From Leptolyngbya sp. SIOISBB (GTDB lineage: Bacteria > Cyanobacteriota > Cyanobacteriia > Phormidesmidales > Phormidesmidaceae): a stretch of 64,000 bases of DNA. The stretch spans positions 1,488,001 through 1,552,000 of the forward strand of contig JAAHII010000001.1 of assembly GCA_010671905.1 (NCBI GenBank), in the 5' to 3' direction. Below are positions 1 through 8,724 of this stretch, in pieces. The translations under genes and the position numbers were made by a program. The notes under the pieces were generated by a model, which was not told the origin of the DNA, did not search any database, and worked only from the letters and a program-made list of their open reading frames with translations. The first letter of the stretch is position 1. Every line of letters begins with the position of its first letter.

Positions 1-2576
1 GTCCGGTAATTATTTTTGGCATCCTCCTGCTGGGCAAACCCTGATCGCGGATCGTCATAAAAATCAAAAGGAATATTGATGGGGACCTTGCGGGCCGCAA
101 CTTCGCCCAAAATTCCCTGGTGCATCGGCAACCGAATTTCTAACTTTTGCTTCTCATCTCCTGATTCGGCGATGATTGACCAGAATTCTTGATGGTCTTG
201 GTCTATTAGAAAAATAGTCGTTCGCTCTGCATTAACTGCCTGTCCTAATTTGAGCGTGATGGAACGCAGCGTGACATCCAGAACCTCGTCAAACCCCTTC
301 GAGTCAACAACTCGATTTAGAAGTGCTAATGTTTCGCTAACAATGTTAGGCAAGGTTTGCTTGGTTCTATTCTGTGGTTCGACACTTTGTTGTGCATTTT
401 TAATCGCGACGCCGACCTGAGCATTGAATGCCTCCATATATTGTTGACTACCAGGATCAAAGCTAGCTTGGAAACATTCGGGTGCCGTTGGCCACTGAGC
501 AGGATCATAGTCGGGGAAATTTCCCAACCGGCGTTTATTCACCAATTGAGTGACGCCTAATAGTTGCCCTTCAGGACTGAATACGGGCATACAGAGCAGA
601 CTACAGGTGCGATATCCGGTTTCTTGATCGGTTTGGTAGACTGTCATCGAGTTAGGATTCTCGTAAAGGTCAAACGGAATGTTGAGGGGTTGCTGAGTGG
701 CCGCGACCTGCCCGGCATACCCTTGTCCCACCGATAGACGGATTTTTCTAGATTCCCCAGAAGCCAATATTATCCGGGTCCAAAGTTCTTGCCGCTCAGG
801 GTCTAACAACCAGAGGGTGATGCGATCGGCGTTCATGAGTTTTTTCGCCGCATCCATCACCCGCTGAATGATTTCATCCGAATCCAGGCTGTGCTGTGAA
901 ATTGTATTGGCGGCTTCGTTTAAAGCTTCTGAAGCCTGCAGTCGCTGCGTTAATTGGTAGCAGTACTGGCACCGTTCTAATACCCGTCGAATCGGGGGTA
1001 CATACTCCTGCAATTGTTGTTTATCCGTCGGCGTCAAGCCCAGGGGGTTGAGGCGATCTTCGAGCGATCGCTCTCCTGCCAACGAGGGCTGAATCTTATT
1101 CGCCACATGCACAAAGGCGACCGGCATTTGATTTTGCGTCATGACCGGCAGAAAAAACTCGTGGTAAATCGGGTAGGTGTCCTCGTCGTTGGCAGCATTG
1201 GCTACCCCGGTCTGGAACTCGGTAATACGTCCTTGCGATTGTTTGTTGCTGAGAATCTCAATTTCGGGATATTGCAAGTAGCCGCTGCGGGCCACGATGG
1301 ACCACATTTCATTCTTTTCTTGGTCGATGAAGCGAATGGTGACGCAGTCAACGCTGAGCATCTCTTCCAGCTTCACCACGATGGACCCCAAAATCTCATT
1401 GAGAATGTAGTCAAAGCCCTGCCCTTCCATCACACTGAGCATTGACAATAGTTTTTGCTCTTGCCGCGCTACCATCTCAATAAAGTCCGCTTGCAGACTC
1501 GATAAAATGCCCTGTACCCAATCCAGGTTAAAAACGACGCGGTACAGTTGGTTATAGAGTTGTAACTTGCCTTCTCGGCGCACTACAATACCCGCCATTT
1601 GCAGCTTGAGCTGATCCTGACTGTTGTCAGCAGGAACGGCTCCCTGTTCCAGAATCTTTTTGTAGAGCTGCAAAATGGGGCCAGTTCGTACTTCAAAATG
1701 CAATAGGCGATCGCGAATCACCTTGAGATGTGGCGGCTCGTCCTTGGATTCCCAATTGTCGATTAGATGATGATGCACCAACTCGGCAATCAGTCCATCG
1801 GGAGCTCGATCCCAAATCGTCGGGGATTGACTCACCACAAGTTGGCACAGTTTTTGGGTGAGAAACGGTTGTCCCCCCGTCCAATCTAGAATGCTGGCGA
1901 GTACCGCTTTGGGATGCTGCACGATGCCCTGTAATCCCTGTATGAGCGGTTGCGCTTCGGCTAGTTGGAACCCCTGTAGGTCAACGGGGCGTCCCAAATT
2001 AAAGGGCGGGCAGTGGGGAGCTTGAATCAAATCGGCGGGCGTCGTTACTCCCAGAAGTGCAAAGGTCAGCCGCTCATACTGATCGCAGGCGCGGATAAAC
2101 GTCAGAAAATCATCCCAGGCAAACGGTAAACTGCGAACGCTGTCGATTTCATCAATGAAGATGACAATGGGCGATCGCACTTCGACCAGTAAAACTGACT
2201 CAATGAGTTCCCACAGGCGATCGGCCGGGGGTAAATACTGCCGGTCTTGGAGCCAACTCCGCAGCGAAATCGGTAGATGAAAGCTGCTGACGAGCCGACG
2301 GATCAGGCCCGCGTACCACTGATCGCGAGTGATGTCGCGGCTGCCGATGCTGGTCAGGTCAATGGCTGCGCATTGCACACCCGTTTTGACTAACTGTGCC
2401 TGGGTCCGCACGCGTAGGCTGGTTTTGCCCATCTGCCGCGAGTTGAGCACGTAGCAAAACTCTCCCTGTTGCAGCGCTGTGTACAGGTCATGGTCGGCTT
2501 GGCGCGTCACGTAGCTCGGGTTACGCAGGGGCAAATGGCCCCCGACTTTGTAGTGATAGGTAGATGTTGTCGTCAT
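1..2576 (-). CDS. AAA-like ATPase with multiple GAF sensor domains (truncated by window edge)
   Basis: This large reading frame starts at the ATG at 2576 and runs off the left edge, so only its first ~858 residues are visible. The N-terminus is an AAA-like ATPase of the AAA_35 type: Walker A is NSRQMGKTSL near residue 45-54 (Lys51) and Walker B is FIDEID near 139-144. A winged-helix-like tail follows to about residue 370. After it come at least three GAF-type modules with repeated phrases such as TIRFIDQEKNEMWSI, ITLWLLDPERQELW and TIFLIDQDHQEFWSI. GAF domains bind small ligands or chromophores. The output domain, perhaps a cyclase, kinase or phosphatase, would lie outside the window. It sits 61 bp downstream of the TIR-AAA gene on the same strand and is paralogous to it in the ATPase part. 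Product class is secure; function is not. Confidence 0.85.
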   Translation of the reverse strand, partial: MTTTSTYHYKVGGHLPLRNPSYVTRQADHDLYTALQQGEFCYVLNSRQMGKTSLRVRTQAQLVKTGVQCAAIDLTSIGSRDITRDQWYAGLIRRLVSSFHLPISLRSWLQDRQYLPPADRLWELIESVLLVEVRSPIVIFIDEIDSVRSLPFAWDDFLTFIRACDQYERLTFALLGVTTPADLIQAPHCPPFNLGRPVDLQGFQLAEAQPLIQGLQGIVQHPKAVLASILDWTGGQPFLTQKLCQLVVSQSPTIWDRAPDGLIAELVHHHLIDNWESKDEPPHLKVIRDRLLHFEVRTGPILQLYKKILEQGAVPADNSQDQLKLQMAGIVVRREGKLQLYNQLYRVVFNLDWVQGILSSLQADFIEMVARQEQKLLSMLSVMEGQGFDYILNEILGSIVVKLEEMLSVDCVTIRFIDQEKNEMWSIVARSGYLQYPEIEILSNKQSQGRITEFQTGVANAANDEDTYPIYHEFFLPVMTQNQMPVAFVHVANKIQPSLAGERSLEDRLNPLGLTPTDKQQLQEYVPPIRRVLERCQYCYQLTQRLQASEALNEAANTISQHSLDSDEIIQRVMDAAKKLMNADRITLWLLDPERQELWTRIILASGESRKIRLSVGQGYAGQVAATQQPLNIPFDLYENPNSMTVYQTDQETGYRTCSLLCMPVFSPEGQLLGVTQLVNKRRLGNFPDYDPAQWPTAPECFQASFDPGSQQYMEAFNAQVGVAIKNAQQSVEPQNRTKQTLPNIVSETLALLNRVVDSKGFDEVLDVTLRSITLKLGQAVNAERTTIFLIDQDHQEFWSIIAESGDEKQKLEIRLPMHQGILGEVAARKVPINIPFDFYDDPRSGFAQQEDAKNNYR

Positions 2577-2637
2577 GGCTGAAGGCCTTAAGGAAGCTAC
2601 AAACGACCGACGTAAAGGCTAACGGTCAAAGCGGCAG

Positions 2638-4524
2638 CTAAGGAATGTGGAGGCGATCGCTAAAGTAGCGCCGATAGAGCTCAAAGCTGGGCACCACGCC
2701 ATTGCCCTGCAAACGTACAAGTCCCAAACTGTGAAGCTTAAAGGCTTGCTCAGATCCTAACTGCAAGGGCTGCGCCGCATCTAAAACCACCCGATAGGCG
2801 CGGGCCAGCGAGGGCGTTTGCTCTAAAGCAGCCAGGTGTCGTCGGAGATGATCGCCATAGATGCCGGCTTCTGTGGGACCGGTGGCACATAATTCCGCCA
2901 GGGTGAGTTGCTGCTGCGCCAGGTAATAGAGCGCCAATTGCAACAAATAAGGATGTCCCCCCACTAACGTCATGAGCTTGGCCATGTCGTCAGGTGTGAA
3001 ACTCAGAGGATAACGACTGACGAGATCGGTTACTTGCGCTGGGGTAAATTCCTTGAGTTCAATCGGCAACCCCACGTTAAAAGGCGACTGATTCACATCA
3101 AGGGGGAGATAAACCTCGGTGGAATGCACCACCACCAGCCGCAAGCGCTCCCAAATCTCACTGTCCCTGCTGCCATAGTTCGCTTCTTCATACCAGGCTC
3201 TGAGCAGACCAAAAAAGTCGTCCGCGATCGCCGGATACCGAAACACTTCATCCACTTCATCCAACCCCAGCACCAAGGGCCGCTCAATCGCAGGCAGCAA
3301 ATAGTCCTGAAAATAACTGGTGCAGTTATCCTTGCTACCAAAGGTGTCTTCCCAATAATCATCTAGTCGATGGGGCAGACGTAATCGGCGAGCAACGACG
3401 GTGCAAAACCAGCGCAGCAAAGTGCGTAAATCCTCAAAGGTGGACCGATCAGCGTGCTGAAAACTGATCGGAATCGCTTGATAGTCTTGTTCCTGAGCGT
3501 GCCGCAAAATTCGGGCCATCAGCGACGTTTTACCCATTTGTCGAGGGGCTTTGATCCGAATTAGGGCTCCCGAACGACCAATTTCGTCATAGCACTTACC
3601 CTCAACTGGGGTGCGCTCGACATAAAACTGCGACCTTAAATGCACTAAACCACTGGGAATCTCTGGCTCCGCATCGGGGAGGGGATGGACGGCCGACGGG
3701 GAGGCGGCAGCCAAGGTTTCTGTCTCGGTCGACAAGGAGCCAGCCTCCGGAGCGACCTCAAATAGCTCATCAGGAAACGTTAAACAGGGGAGTGATTGTG
3801 TTGCTAATGCGGCGATGTCCTGTTCCAAAATTGTTTGCAGCCGCTTCAGCGTCTCCGCCATTGCTGCGGGTTCCCAGACCCAGTGATAGGCACCCGTCAA
3901 ATAATTGCGCAAATCGTGACTGAGCTGCAGCGGGTTGATGGGCTCTAGGGCGATGACCACCCGCACCGGCGGTGGACTGCCCGTTCGCTCTACGCCCTCC
4001 TGCCGCAGACAGCGCAACTGTTCAATGAGCATTTCACTCACGGCCGCCTGGGGCGACAGCAGCAAAATAAAGCAGTCACAGTGCTGTAGCGAGTGGGTCA
4101 CTGATGCCGCTGATTCGGCATCAGTGACGGCAGCAGCGGCATCTAAAAGAACACTCTCATTTAAGTCATGGATAAAGACAGCATGTCCCAAAGCCTGCAG
4201 TTTCGTCATTAGGGTCGTTGCGGCGATCGCGGCCGTCTGCCCCCGATAACTAACGAACACTTGCCGCTGTCGCTGCCATGCCCGCTCCACAATGCCCTTA
4301 ATCTTTTTCTTGGTAACTTTTTCCCCGAAGACGTCTGAGAGCTTACGCCAAAGCCGGTAAGCTAAAGTCTTTTCAACATACTGGGGGTTGTAAGGATAAA
4401 TTTCTTGATAGGTATTGCCTCGCCATGAGCCAATAAAGACTTCTCGCTCTGTGTCATTCAGGTATTTACCCGTTTTGGCATACAGGCGCTGATCAACGAA
4501 TTCCAGAGCTTTTTCAACTTTCAT
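2638..4524 (-). CDS. TIR-like/AAA-like ATPase protein with vMAP-type N-terminal helical domain
   Basis: Three parts are visible in 628 residues. Residues ~1-80 look like the helical domain found at the N-terminus of vWA-MoxR-associated proteins, with phrases such as EVFIGSWRGNTYQEIY and KLSDVFGEKVTK. Residues ~87-240 form a TIR-like domain: VFVSYRG begins it and HCDCFILLLSP marks the fourth strand. SEMLIEQL follows, where the second Glu occupies the place of the catalytic Glu of TIR NADases. From ~300 onward there is an AAA-like ATPase with Walker A APRQMGKTSL (Lys332) and Walker B LGLDEVDEV. The ATG at 4524 was preferred because family members begin here; a GTG at 4590 with an upstream GAGG is possible. 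The downstream GAF-AAA gene is probably cotranscribed. The architecture suggests a STAND-like sensor or immune switch; this is inference. Confidence 0.82.
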   Translation of the reverse strand: MKVEKALEFVDQRLYAKTGKYLNDTEREVFIGSWRGNTYQEIYPYNPQYVEKTLAYRLWRKLSDVFGEKVTKKKIKGIVERAWQRQRQVFVSYRGQTAAIAATTLMTKLQALGHAVFIHDLNESVLLDAAAAVTDAESAASVTHSLQHCDCFILLLSPQAAVSEMLIEQLRCLRQEGVERTGSPPPVRVVIALEPINPLQLSHDLRNYLTGAYHWVWEPAAMAETLKRLQTILEQDIAALATQSLPCLTFPDELFEVAPEAGSLSTETETLAAASPSAVHPLPDAEPEIPSGLVHLRSQFYVERTPVEGKCYDEIGRSGALIRIKAPRQMGKTSLMARILRHAQEQDYQAIPISFQHADRSTFEDLRTLLRWFCTVVARRLRLPHRLDDYWEDTFGSKDNCTSYFQDYLLPAIERPLVLGLDEVDEVFRYPAIADDFFGLLRAWYEEANYGSRDSEIWERLRLVVVHSTEVYLPLDVNQSPFNVGLPIELKEFTPAQVTDLVSRYPLSFTPDDMAKLMTLVGGHPYLLQLALYYLAQQQLTLAELCATGPTEAGIYGDHLRRHLAALEQTPSLARAYRVVLDAAQPLQLGSEQAFKLHSLGLVRLQGNGVVPSFELYRRYFSDRLHIP

Positions 4525-5050
4525 ATGAACACATGGATAAGGACGCAGCATCACCAAGTAATGCCCGACCATGCCATCAAGTTTGTTCACTTAAAAGCAA
4601 ACCTCATCTTTGATAGCACGGAATCTCTTGATTCAAGGAGAACGACGCAACTACTAAATTGCAACAAGCTGGCCTTGAGCACCTTCTCAGAGCCTGAAAT
4701 TGTTTAGGAAGAAATAATTTTCAGGCGTTACCGACAATACTAATCATTCTATGCAATGCTCATCTTTTCTATGCAATGCTCATCTTTCAATAAGAAACTA
4801 GATTGACACACAGTTTTTCGAAATTACCTTTCAATCAACTTGGCTCATCCAAGTGAATTCTCTTGTAAATTCCAATAATTTCCAAAAAAGAACAGCAGAC
4901 TACTTTTGAAGAGGTTGAAGAGCACTCTGAATATATTTAGGCATTGACGATACAGAAATGAAGAGCTTTGATGAGTATAGTCCTTTTAATGATTCCTGGC
5001 GATCATTCTCATTTTCGACCGCTGATATTGGATGATTCTGGAGATTGGCC
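4525..5050. other. AT-rich intergenic region
   Basis: No convincing gene is seen here. The stretch is more AT-rich than its neighbours and holds a 20-bp direct repeat at 4748-4787. A 25-codon frame (4959-5036) just ahead of the NfeD-like gene lacks a ribosome-binding site and is not called. Confidence 0.5.
4748..4787. repeat. Two tandem copies of a 20-bp unit
   Basis: The unit TTCTATGCAATGCTCATCTT is repeated twice head to tail with a 20-bp period. It lies upstream of the minus-strand TIR-AAA gene and the plus-strand NfeD-like gene. It could be a doubled binding site or replication slippage. Confidence 0.75.
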
Positions 5051-5278
5051 ATGTACATCTTTGCAGCTATACCCGCCGAGATTATCGAAGAAGCACTTCA
5101 GGGGATTGTCGAGCAGGAAGTTGCCGGTGCTCTCTCCGGTCGCGTGAAAGTCATGGGCGTAAGTTGGAAGGCACGCCTTTGCATTCCTGATAATCGCTGT
5201 ATCCTGCCTCCGGGAACTGCCGTCACAGTATTTGGGCGATGTGGTAATACGCTGCTAGTGCTGCCCACTGTTCCTTAA
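5051..5278 (+). CDS. Solitary NfeD-type OB-fold domain protein
   Basis: This 75-residue protein ends with VTVFGRCGNTLLVLP. That closely parallels the end of the full NfeD protein encoded at 50835-51260 (VIVVGRQGNTLLIMP). A preceding GVSWKARL segment matches the SWQAR segment in the same OB-fold. The membrane helices of NfeD are absent, so this is a free-standing C-terminal domain. The ATG at 5051 is preferred because a GGAG sits eight bases upstream; a TTG six bases earlier is less likely. In NfeD proteins this domain interacts with partner SPFH/stomatin proteins; whether this stand-alone form does is unknown. No stomatin gene lies beside it. Confidence 0.65.
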   Translation: MYIFAAIPAEIIEEALQGIVEQEVAGALSGRVKVMGVSWKARLCIPDNRCILPPGTAVTVFGRCGNTLLVLPTVP

Positions 5279-5390
5279 CTGAGGGTATTTAGCCATCAGT
5301 CACGGCACGTTAGAGCCGAACGGCCTCTTCTACCGATTTTTAAGGTTTGAGGTTGAGTGACTAACGTGTAGTCCAGTGAGGTATGGACAC

Positions 5391-5422
5391 AAAAAAGGGA
5401 TGGCTGATTTAGCCATCCCTTT
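5391..5422 (-). terminator. Rho-independent terminator of the DUF6492 gene
   Basis: A perfect 12-bp stem (AAAGGGATGGCT paired with AGCCATCCCTTT, 5-base loop) is followed on the minus strand by six T residues. It lies 31 bases past the stop codon of the gene ending at 5454. Confidence 0.85.
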
Positions 5423-5453
5423 GCAGACCTATAGTTTCAGTACTAGCAGTTGC

Positions 5454-6473
5454 TTAAGTGCTGGCGGCAGCGACTTTTCGAGGATTCCAGCGCGATCGCG
5501 ATTCCTCGATATGCATGTTCTTCTCGTCCTTTTTGAGATGCCGGGGGCTACTCTCAAACGAGAGAGAAGAAGGTAGGGGATCGGTGCCGTATTCCGCCTG
5601 AATGAACGCAAAAACGGTTTCATAGCTGGGGGAAAATGGCTCATGGACGAGGCCAGACAGCGCTGGGCTGGACTTCAGCGTGGCCGAAAATAGCCCCGTG
5701 CCATCATCAAAGAACCGCTCCGTGGTCGCTCCATAATCCCCGTAGGGATGGAACGCCAGATCTGCGGGCGCAATGGCAGCGACCCAGGATGAGTAGATCC
5801 AATATTCGCCATAGGTGCCGAATTCATTGGCCGATCGCATCATCAGCTTCAGCCAGTGCTCAGTGGACTCATAGTAAGCCTGCACCCGCTCGGCCATCGC
5901 CCGCAGATGCGACTGCTTGAACCACATGTGATGGGGAATGAAGGTTCCCTCTGCATCCGTGATGGGTTCAACATCCAGCACTGTGCGAATCCAGTTAGCC
6001 CAGGTAGCCACGATTTTGGCATTGCCGGTCTCGTTGCTCTGCAACAAGGCAAATGGATGCTTCACCGCCCCACCCACCGTTTGCAAAATGGGCCAGGTCG
6101 CGACGGGCAGCAGGTCACTGTCCCACACCAAGTACCACTCGCTGAGCTCTGGAATGCCTTCGTAGGCTCCCAATTTCAACAACTGTTGGTAAAACCAACC
6201 GGGGGTATACAACGATTCACCCAGATCCAACTCGGCACAAATCGTTTCTTTAGAGAGACCGACCCGATTAAAGAACGGCTCTTCCTCATGTACGACGATG
6301 GGTGCCGTCTGCCAACTTTTGGCCTGCTCGCGGAGCGGCTCAGCCTCGGTCGTCGGAGTAATGATATGGATAGTGCGGGGCTGATAATGCTGAGTCAGCC
6401 CCTCCATGACTGCCCGTGTATTCCACCTGACCTTAAAAAGCGGAATCACAAAATCGAACGTTTCGGTAGACAT
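5454..6473 (-). CDS. DUF6492 family protein, probable glycosyltransferase
   Basis: The protein has 339 residues. It opens with FDFVIPLFKVRW, a GT-A-like first strand, and carries WYLVWDSDLLPV near residue 110, which resembles the DxD-type metal/nucleotide-sugar site of glycosyltransferases. DUF6492 proteins are often found in glycan or natural-product loci. The start is the ATG at 6473, four bases after the stop codon of the cyclase gene upstream (TAA at 6478-6480), so the two are almost certainly translated from one mRNA. An upstream in-frame extension to 6593 overlaps the cyclase and was rejected. Coupling to a C7-cyclitol synthase suggests it glycosylates or otherwise modifies the cyclitol; this is inference. 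Confidence 0.75.
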   Translation of the reverse strand: MSTETFDFVIPLFKVRWNTRAVMEGLTQHYQPRTIHIITPTTEAEPLREQAKSWQTAPIVVHEEEPFFNRVGLSKETICAELDLGESLYTPGWFYQQLLKLGAYEGIPELSEWYLVWDSDLLPVATWPILQTVGGAVKHPFALLQSNETGNAKIVATWANWIRTVLDVEPITDAEGTFIPHHMWFKQSHLRAMAERVQAYYESTEHWLKLMMRSANEFGTYGEYWIYSSWVAAIAPADLAFHPYGDYGATTERFFDDGTGLFSATLKSSPALSGLVHEPFSPSYETVFAFIQAEYGTDPLPSSLSFESSPRHLKKDEKNMHIEESRSRWNPRKVAAAST

Positions 6474-6477
6474 GGGT

Positions 6478-8241
6478 TTATGCGATCGCCTCCTGCACTG
6501 ACGACAACACCTCGGCTTCTGTTGGGGTATGGTGCGCCACTGTGGACGGATCTTCGAGACCGACATCACTACATAGTGGGTCAATACCGACACCCGCGCG
6601 GGGATACTCCGCGCAAATTGTTTGGTATTCAGAAACCGCGATGATTAGGTCGTCCTGGGTCATGGTGTTGAGGTAGCCACACTGGCCAATGGTGTCTTTC
6701 GGCAGCGGTGCCACCAAGTTGTTCCCACGTTTTTGCACCATCTTCTCCTGAGCTTCCCACATGAGGTCACGATCTAGCAGAATGTCGCTCCACAGGCTGA
6801 GCCCAAAGGAGCTAATCAAGTTCAAGATGCGCTGGAAGTCAGCTTTGCTGATCCACGCGTGGCGGTAGCTCAGGTAAGCGCCAAAGCCCATCCCGATCGC
6901 GACGGCATGGCCGTGCAGTAGTCCGGCGGCAATTTCAAATCCAGGGGACCAAGTATGTCCATAGGCATGGGGACGACACTGATGAGTTTCATACAGGTTG
7001 TCGTATTCGGCCTCGACGTAACTGCGCATTGCGGCTCCCAAAATCTTTTGAGATAACTCACAGATAGGGGCATCGGCTGGGCAATCCAAGGTGCCAAAAC
7101 GCGTCGTGATTAACTCAGGGCCAGCTTGCTCTAGGTAGGCAAAGAGCTCGGCATCTTTGACGGTCGCCATTTTGATGATTTCGGCAATCCCATGGCGCAA
7201 CCAGCCTTCTTTCAGCGTTTTGAAGAAAGCGCGATCGGTAATGGAAAGCACCGGTGCGTGGTAGGCCCCAAACAGATTTTTGTAACCAAAGCCATCGCAG
7301 CAAGTGCGCGGTGAAGGGCCCGCGTCAATACCCGCCACAATCGAAGTGGAGAGCATCACATAAGGGGTGTTGCGGTGATAGAGTGCACAGGCCAACCCGC
7401 CGGTATCAGTCAGGACGCCGCCACCAATGATGAGCACCGGCTCATTGCGGGAGACGCCTAATCGCTTGAAGTCGCCCAGCATTCGCTCAACAGTCTGAAT
7501 GCCTTTATCGACTTCCATCGCCCGGTAAATCAGTTTGTCGAGTTGAATACCGTGATGAGCGAAATAGTGCTCAATCTGCTCACCATAGAAGCGCTCAACA
7601 TTTTGGTCAATCAGACAAACACAACGTCCTGCGGAAAGATACATATCTCTCAGCACGGTTTGCTGAGGATCGAGGACGTTCTCTAGCACCCGAATCGAGG
7701 TAAAGGTACTGGAGGTCATGACCGCTTCCACGGTTTGATCATCATCGGTACTGACCACGAACCCCTGACTCTGGCGATAACTAGACGTGGGATAAATCGC
7801 GTGGGGATCAGCTTCTACCAAATGCTCTGCCAATTGCCGATAAAACTCACCCTCGGAACCATGTACTAATACCTGCAGCAGCTTCTCTTGCCCTAAAGAT
7901 GATTGGCGAATTTGAGCCGCAAAGTTCGACCAGTCAACCCCTGCGGCGATATCGAAAGCCGCTAACAACTCAGACAACAAGCCAAAAAAGTGGTTGAGAG
8001 AGCTATTCAGACAACTCCGCAATCGACGACAGGCAGACAACCCCTCGATCGCACCTGCCATCGCAAACTCCTGCCCTAACTCTGGCGCGAAGGCCGGTGC
8101 ATTAATTAACGCCAGCAATAAATCTCGGAAGGGCAAGCTGGCAAAAAGCTGTTCGACCGAAGGTTCCAGGTCTTGACCGATTAAGGTTTGGCTGTCATAC
8201 GTTGCGATAAAGGCCTTTACTGCCGAAGTAGTCGATGTCAT
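6478..8241 (-). CDS. Sedoheptulose 7-phosphate cyclase-like enzyme (dehydroquinate synthase superfamily) with long N-terminal extension
   Basis: This 587-residue protein carries the dehydroquinate-synthase fold in its C-terminal two thirds. It has the NAD-binding IGGGVLTDTGG motif, GIAEIIKMA with the metal-ligand Glu, and the His ligands of YGHTWSP and LLHGHAVAIG. The insert GPSPRTCCDGFGYKN before LFGAYHAP differs from true AroB and resembles sugar-phosphate cyclases that make C7 cyclitols such as 2-epi-5-epi-valiolone, valiolone isomers or desmethyl-4-deoxygadusol. Residues 1-~180 are an extra helical region not found in the ~400-residue cyclases. The ATG at 8241 has an AGGA eight bases upstream; a TTG at 8271 is less likely. 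It is followed directly by the DUF6492 gene. The exact product cannot be read from motifs. A dehydroquinate synthase role is unlikely. Confidence 0.8.
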   Translation of the reverse strand: MTSTTSAVKAFIATYDSQTLIGQDLEPSVEQLFASLPFRDLLLALINAPAFAPELGQEFAMAGAIEGLSACRRLRSCLNSSLNHFFGLLSELLAAFDIAAGVDWSNFAAQIRQSSLGQEKLLQVLVHGSEGEFYRQLAEHLVEADPHAIYPTSSYRQSQGFVVSTDDDQTVEAVMTSSTFTSIRVLENVLDPQQTVLRDMYLSAGRCVCLIDQNVERFYGEQIEHYFAHHGIQLDKLIYRAMEVDKGIQTVERMLGDFKRLGVSRNEPVLIIGGGVLTDTGGLACALYHRNTPYVMLSTSIVAGIDAGPSPRTCCDGFGYKNLFGAYHAPVLSITDRAFFKTLKEGWLRHGIAEIIKMATVKDAELFAYLEQAGPELITTRFGTLDCPADAPICELSQKILGAAMRSYVEAEYDNLYETHQCRPHAYGHTWSPGFEIAAGLLHGHAVAIGMGFGAYLSYRHAWISKADFQRILNLISSFGLSLWSDILLDRDLMWEAQEKMVQKRGNNLVAPLPKDTIGQCGYLNTMTQDDLIIAVSEYQTICAEYPRAGVGIDPLCSDVGLEDPSTVAHHTPTEAEVLSSVQEAIA

Positions 8242-8528
8242 CACAAGTTCCTGAAAAGACGTAGGCAACAATTGCCCAGAGCAACACGCCCTGGTTTACG
8301 CAAGTTAACACAAGTACTCAAACAAATCTTAAAAGAACATTACAGATTAAGGGATGCCTGCAATGATACGGTGATAGGTTAAGGATGTAGTAAGGTTGTT
8401 CTGCTAATTTTTTCTGGTTTTAGAGGTTAGCCTGCCCAGCGAATTTCCACGCCTCAATCCCTGCCGGATAAGCACATCAAGAGGATAGGATTTAAGTTGC
8501 TCACTTGAATCGAGTTGGCGGCTCTATA

Positions 8529-8663
8529 GGGTCTCCCTAGCGACGCTCCTGCCTTGCTCAGGAGGCCAAGGGGAATCCCCGCTCGATCATCAGCGTGTAC
8601 TCAGTTGAACTGTTTTAGATTCTGAGTGAGTAAGCAGCTGAGTAGAACGACCTTGGGGAACCC
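8529..8663 (+). ncRNA. Predicted structured RNA upstream of ribD
   Basis: Four nested or sequential helices can be drawn in 135 bases. The closing stem pairs 8529-8540 with 8652-8663. A hairpin pairs 8546-8551 with 8559-8564 (CTCCTG/CAGGAG). A GGGG/CCCC hairpin occupies 8570-8580. A 10-bp stem pairs 8598-8607 with 8635-8644 with one G-U. The element ends 61 bases before the ribD start. The FMN riboswitch consensus is not recognised. A 6S-like RNA or an unclassified leader are alternatives. The strand is assigned from the downstream gene and is uncertain. Confidence 0.45.
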
Positions 8664-8724
8664 AAAATTTCAAGGATTGAGCCAAGACAAACCTTTAGCG
8701 TAATCAGGTGGCGTCCTAATCCCG

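Noticed and set aside
6478-8241. Reading the cyclase as AroB (dehydroquinate synthase) or as a mycosporine DDGS
   Set aside because: The GPSPRTCCDG loop and long N-terminus differ from AroB, and no MysB/C/D genes adjoin; the GAYHAP segment alone is not decisive.
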